NCBI GenBank assembly: GCA_012838875.1
Contig: DUOL01000010.1
Location: 1 to 8,841, forward strand
Source: Bacteroidales bacterium
Lineage (GTDB): Bacteria > Bacteroidota > Bacteroidia > Bacteroidales > WCHB1-69
DNA: 8,841 nucleotides
Reading direction: 5' to 3'
A program made the position numbers and the translations under genes. Positions 5,478-8,841 of this stretch are shown one piece after another. Position 1 is the stretch's first letter. Each line of letters starts with the position of its first letter. Under the pieces are notes generated by a model. It was not told where the DNA came from. It worked only from the letters and a program-made list of their open reading frames with translations, and searched no databases.

Positions 5478-6824
5478 ATGAAACCAAATTACGAAAGTCC
5501 AATAATTAAAAAATTAAACGCCGGAATGATGAACAAATTCGGCAGTCGGACAGAATATATACCTGTAAAATATATTGACAATGTGGCGGTTGCCGATTTA
5601 ATGGACCAATATGGCTCGCCTCTATTTGTTATCAGCGAAAAAACCATCCGACAAAATTATCAAAAAGCTGTGAAAGCTTTTAAAATGCGTTATCCAAAAG
5701 TGCAATTCGCATGGAGCTATAAAACGAACTACTTAGATGCGGTTTGTCAAGTTTTCCATCAGGAAGGCAGCTGGGCAGAAGTTGTTTCCGGTTTTGAGTA
5801 CCAAAAAGCACTCCGCAACGGCGTTCCCGGTAATCTGATTATTTTCAACGGACCTGATAAATCCAAAGAAGATTTGATTTTGGCTATTAAAAACCGCTCG
5901 CTGATTCATATCGACCATTTTGATGAGCTATATATGCTGATTGATATTTTAGAAGATATGGAAGAGACTAAAGCTCGCGTTGCTATTCGTGTTAATATGG
6001 ATACCGGCATATATCCGCAATGGGATAGGTTTGGCTTTAACTACGAAAACGGACAAGCGTGGAATGCGATTATGAGAATTATTGCACAAGAAAAACTGCA
6101 ATTTGAAGGACTTCATTGCCATATCGGTACCTATATGCTTACGGCAAACGCTTATGCAGTAGCGGCTCAGAAAATGTGTGAGCTTGCTTTATCTTACTCC
6201 AACACAACCGGAGAAAATATAAAATATATAGATATGGGAGGTGGATTTTGCTCCGTGAATACGCTTAAAGGCTCTTACTTACAAGGAGCTGATATTATCC
6301 CCACCTTTGACGACTACGCCGAAGCAATTACAAGCACCATTCTGCAATCCGGTTTCCGCCCCGACACACTACCCCTCCTGATTTTGGAAACAGGACGTGC
6401 GCTCATTGACGAAGCCGGTTATCTGTTGGGAACGGTTTTGGCGACAAAACGCCTTGCAGACGGTCGTAGAGCTACAATAGTTGATACCGGTGTAAATATC
6501 ATGTTCACCTCTTTTTGGTACAATCATCGCGTTTCGCCGGCTCAAGATTTCTCACAACATGCTGAGGATACCGTACTTTACGGTCCATTGTGTATGAATA
6601 TTGACTCCCTGCGTGAAAGCATAACCTTGCCCATTCTGAAAAAAGGCGACCGCATCGTTATTCAAGACGTAGGAGCATACAATATGACCCAATGGATGCA
6701 ATTTATCACGCTAAGACCTAATGTGGTAATGATTGACACAACAGGGAAAGTGCATCTTATCCGCAAACAAGAAACTATTGATTCCATTGTGAATTATGAA
6801 ATTGTGCCGGAACACCTAAAATAA
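5478..6824 (+). CDS. Fold-type III PLP decarboxylase, diaminopimelate/ornithine decarboxylase family
   Basis: The protein has 448 residues, the normal length for the family. The N-terminal TIM barrel has the PLP lysine in AWSYKTNYLDAV (K82), the HCHIGT strand (213-218) and the phosphate-binding glycines DMGGGF (252-257). ETGRALI (304-310) corresponds to the EPGR motif. The C-terminal beta domain carries the partner-subunit active-site cysteine in YGPLCMNIDSL (C372, D376) and the PLP-contacting DVGAYNMTQWMQF (Y401). It should therefore be an active dimeric decarboxylase of a basic or diamino acid. Departures from housekeeping LysA (Pro to Thr in EPGR, and an unusual sequence after GAY) and its place between an ATP-grasp ligase and a channel suggest a pathway-specific substrate rather than lysine synthesis. 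Carboxynorspermidine-type decarboxylase is another possible relative. Confidence 0.88.
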   Translation: MKPNYESPIIKKLNAGMMNKFGSRTEYIPVKYIDNVAVADLMDQYGSPLFVISEKTIRQNYQKAVKAFKMRYPKVQFAWSYKTNYLDAVCQVFHQEGSWAEVVSGFEYQKALRNGVPGNLIIFNGPDKSKEDLILAIKNRSLIHIDHFDELYMLIDILEDMEETKARVAIRVNMDTGIYPQWDRFGFNYENGQAWNAIMRIIAQEKLQFEGLHCHIGTYMLTANAYAVAAQKMCELALSYSNTTGENIKYIDMGGGFCSVNTLKGSYLQGADIIPTFDDYAEAITSTILQSGFRPDTLPLLILETGRALIDEAGYLLGTVLATKRLADGRRATIVDTGVNIMFTSFWYNHRVSPAQDFSQHAEDTVLYGPLCMNIDSLRESITLPILKKGDRIVIQDVGAYNMTQWMQFITLRPNVVMIDTTGKVHLIRKQETIDSIVNYEIVPEHLK

Positions 6825-6854
6825 TTTATATCATAACTCCCGTTCATACATATA

Positions 6855-8841
6855 ATGCAAAATAAAAGCTCACTCAAGTCCATCGCTACGTTGCACCTGA
6901 AAGCAACCTACAATAGCTACGGACAGATTTTCTTTTCTTTGCAGACTTGGCTTGCAGTAACGATACTCATATTGAGCTTATTAGATTTGCGAATCGGATT
7001 AGGGGGATTGGTGGCTGTGATTATCACCAATTTACTATCGCATTTACTCGGCTTTTCGAAAGAGAAAATTGCTACCGGCATCTATGGTTTCAACGCCGTT
7101 TTCATGGGAATGAGCCTGATGCATAAGTTTTATTTTAACTCCTCATTTATACTCTTTTACCTTTTTGGTATTGTACTCTCATTTTTGCTGACCGTTTTGC
7201 TCGAAACGATACTTTCCAAAAAAAGCCTGCCCGTACTTACACTGCCTTTTGTAATTACAAGTTTTATTATTGACCTCTCTTTCAAGAGTTTTGCTAATAT
7301 TGAACTAATTACTCAGTTTGACCGATTTACCATTCTGTTAGCCAAGCAAATGAGTGTTCCATGGTATGATTTGGTGCATTCACTAGATTACATTCAGCTT
7401 CCCAAACTCATTTCTCTCTATTTTAAAACGTTGGCGTCCCTCTTTTTCACGGATAGTATTTTGGTGGGAGTGGTGATTTGCGTCGCATTGCTTATCCATT
7501 CCCGCATAAAATCGACCGTGGCATTCCTCGGATTTTTCTGTGCTTTTGTAATCAGTAAAATCGTGGGATTTGATTTGCAACTGCTAACTGCCAATTTGGC
7601 GGGAACCAACTTTATTTTCTGGGGAATTGCAATGGGTAGTTTTTTCATTATCCCCAACATTCACAGCTATCTGCTTGTAGCAGGACTTACACCCGTACTT
7701 TTCCTTCTGTACGCCAGCTTTGAAAGGATTATTGCCGGAACCGGTTTATCGTCATACACCCTATCTTTCAGCATATTATCCATACTGCTAATCTATATAT
7801 TTATCCACCGTACATTCAATAAATTCTTTGTCTTTCCTGCAATACAGTATTATAATCCTGAAAAAACGGTCTATAAAAGCACAAACTTCTTACAACGTTT
7901 TAAAAACGACTTGCCATTTAAAATGAAACTCCCATTTTTGGGTGAATGGACTGTCAGTCAAGGATATAATGGAGAAATTACCCATTTAGACGAATGGGGA
8001 AAGGCTCTTGATTTTGTAATTACCGATGAGAAGAATAAAACTTACGCATTCCCCGGAACAAAAAAAGAGGATTATTACTGTTATAATAAGCCTGTCTTAG
8101 CTCCGGCTGACGGCTACGTGTATCAAATCAGCAATATTACAAAAGATAATGAGATTAATGATGTAAATACCAATAAAAATTGGGGCAATACCATTATCCT
8201 CAACCACTTAAATGGACTTTACACACAAATCAGTCATTTAAAGCAAGATAGTTTTAAAGTGCAGGTGGGCGACTATGTAACTAAGGGAACGGTGCTTGCC
8301 TTATGCGGGAACTCGGGTCGCTCGCCCGAGCCACATCTCCATTTTCAAGTCCAGCTGACTCCTGAAATTGGAGCAAAAACACACCCCTACCCCTTCGGTT
8401 ACTACTTTGAAAAAACGGACAAAAAGCCGATTTTACGAATTGGTGAAGTTCCGCCCGAAAATGCTACTATTTACAATGTAAATAGTTTGGATTTAATCTA
8501 CGATGCATTCCACTTCAAGCCCGGCAAAGAGCTGAATGTCAACTACAACGGAGAAAAAACAAACTGGAAAGTAGCAACCAATGCGTACAACCAAACCTAT
8601 ATTTTCTGCGAAAAAACAAAATCAACGGCATATTTTGTTAATGACGGTACAATGTTCTATTTTACCGACTTTGAAGGAGAGAAAAATTCGGCACTCTACA
8701 CCTTTTATCGTAGTTGTTTCCGACTTCTACTTGCCGGAGAGAAAAGCATTGAAGTTAAAGATATTATTCCTCTATCAAAGGAATTATCTCTCTCTATCAA
8801 ATGGATACAAGATTTTCTTGCTCCTATCGTACTGTTCTGTC
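6855..8841 (+). CDS. Urea-transporter-like channel fused to an M23 peptidase domain (3' truncated by window)
   Basis: The frame stays open from ATG 6855 to the window end, giving 662 residues. Residues about 20-325 are very hydrophobic and form two similar halves. Each half has the urea-transporter (UT/SLC14 family) pore signature: YGFNAVFMGMSL around N80 and LAGTNFIFWGIAMG around N252. After a short linker, residues about 360-505 form an M23 (LytM-like) metallopeptidase domain: THLDEWGKALDF (H377, D386), PVLAPADGYV, ISHL (H461), VGDYVTKGTVLALCGNSGRS, and the zinc/catalytic EPHLHF (H494, H496). Residues about 510-662 are a further beta-like region. The gene lies 30 bases after the decarboxylase and so is probably co-transcribed. 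Expected role: passage of urea or a similar small amide/amine, plus cleavage of a peptidoglycan or related peptide. The fusion order is clear in the sequence; the substrate of each part is inferred. Confidence 0.9.
   Translation, partial: MQNKSSLKSIATLHLKATYNSYGQIFFSLQTWLAVTILILSLLDLRIGLGGLVAVIITNLLSHLLGFSKEKIATGIYGFNAVFMGMSLMHKFYFNSSFILFYLFGIVLSFLLTVLLETILSKKSLPVLTLPFVITSFIIDLSFKSFANIELITQFDRFTILLAKQMSVPWYDLVHSLDYIQLPKLISLYFKTLASLFFTDSILVGVVICVALLIHSRIKSTVAFLGFFCAFVISKIVGFDLQLLTANLAGTNFIFWGIAMGSFFIIPNIHSYLLVAGLTPVLFLLYASFERIIAGTGLSSYTLSFSILSILLIYIFIHRTFNKFFVFPAIQYYNPEKTVYKSTNFLQRFKNDLPFKMKLPFLGEWTVSQGYNGEITHLDEWGKALDFVITDEKNKTYAFPGTKKEDYYCYNKPVLAPADGYVYQISNITKDNEINDVNTNKNWGNTIILNHLNGLYTQISHLKQDSFKVQVGDYVTKGTVLALCGNSGRSPEPHLHFQVQLTPEIGAKTHPYPFGYYFEKTDKKPILRIGEVPPENATIYNVNSLDLIYDAFHFKPGKELNVNYNGEKTNWKVATNAYNQTYIFCEKTKSTAYFVNDGTMFYFTDFEGEKNSALYTFYRSCFRLLLAGEKSIEVKDIIPLSKELSLSIKWIQDFLAPIVLFC
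8466..8486. repeat. Perfect 9-bp inverted repeat inside the channel/peptidase gene
   Basis: ACTATTTAC and GTAAATAGT are exact inverted copies around AAT. In the reading frame they encode TIYNVNS, just after the M23 domain. The pair could form a hairpin in the mRNA or be a protein-binding palindrome. It is AT-rich, and one such match in 8.8 kb of AT-rich DNA is not surprising. Confidence 0.3.

Noticed and set aside
7383..7660. Minus-strand open frames opposite the channel gene
   Set aside because: They lie wholly inside the well-supported channel domain, overlap each other in different frames, and have no motifs.
6855..7850. Urea utilisation locus
   Set aside because: No urease structural or accessory genes are in the window, and the channel is fused to a peptidase and sits behind ligase and decarboxylase genes.
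1..8841. CRISPR arrays, transposases, integrases or tRNA/rRNA genes
   Set aside because: I saw no regularly spaced direct repeats, transposase or integrase motifs, or RNA gene folds on either strand.

Overview
The window looks like chromosomal DNA from a Bacteroidota bacterium, probably of the Bacteroidales type. The DNA is AT-rich and most genes lack a Shine-Dalgarno sequence. A TAnnTTTG-type -7 box precedes one gene, and the regulatory genes follow the ECF sigma / short anti-sigma / Spy-like sensor pattern common in that phylum. This placement comes from gene style and motifs; no database search was possible.

Left third (1-2165): a 5'-truncated beta-rich protein of unknown function on the plus strand (ends 548). 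It converges on a small cysteine-rich lipoprotein gene on the minus strand (558-773). Next come two unrecognised minus-strand genes (908-1546 and 1577-1828), probably one transcript. A 337-base non-coding stretch (1829-2165) follows. It holds the divergent promoter space and an unusually GC-rich inverted repeat pair.

Right three quarters (2166-8841): eight plus-strand genes packed like one operon or two linked ones. The first four form a regulatory and envelope module: an ECF sigma factor, a short single-span putative anti-sigma protein, a membrane-anchored Spy/CpxP/CnrR-like sensor with a Cys/His tail, and a secreted protein with three Asp/Asn-Gly-Cys repeats that resemble calcium-binding loops. 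The next four form a biosynthesis and transport module: a stand-alone PqqD-like protein, an ATP-grasp ligase whose start overlaps the pqqD-like stop, a type III PLP decarboxylase related to diaminopimelate decarboxylase, and a urea-transporter-like channel fused to an M23 peptidase domain. The last gene runs off the 3' end.

Working model (inference): an envelope or metal signal releases the ECF sigma factor, which drives the whole block. The PqqD-like protein presents a carrier or peptide to the ATP-grasp enzyme, which makes an amide bond. The PLP enzyme supplies or processes an amino-acid-derived building block by decarboxylation. The channel/M23 protein moves a small amide- or amine-like molecule and acts on peptidoglycan or a related peptide. 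No radical SAM enzyme, urease or obvious precursor peptide is visible, so this is not PQQ synthesis or ordinary urea catabolism. The set may be an undescribed small-molecule or peptide-modification system.
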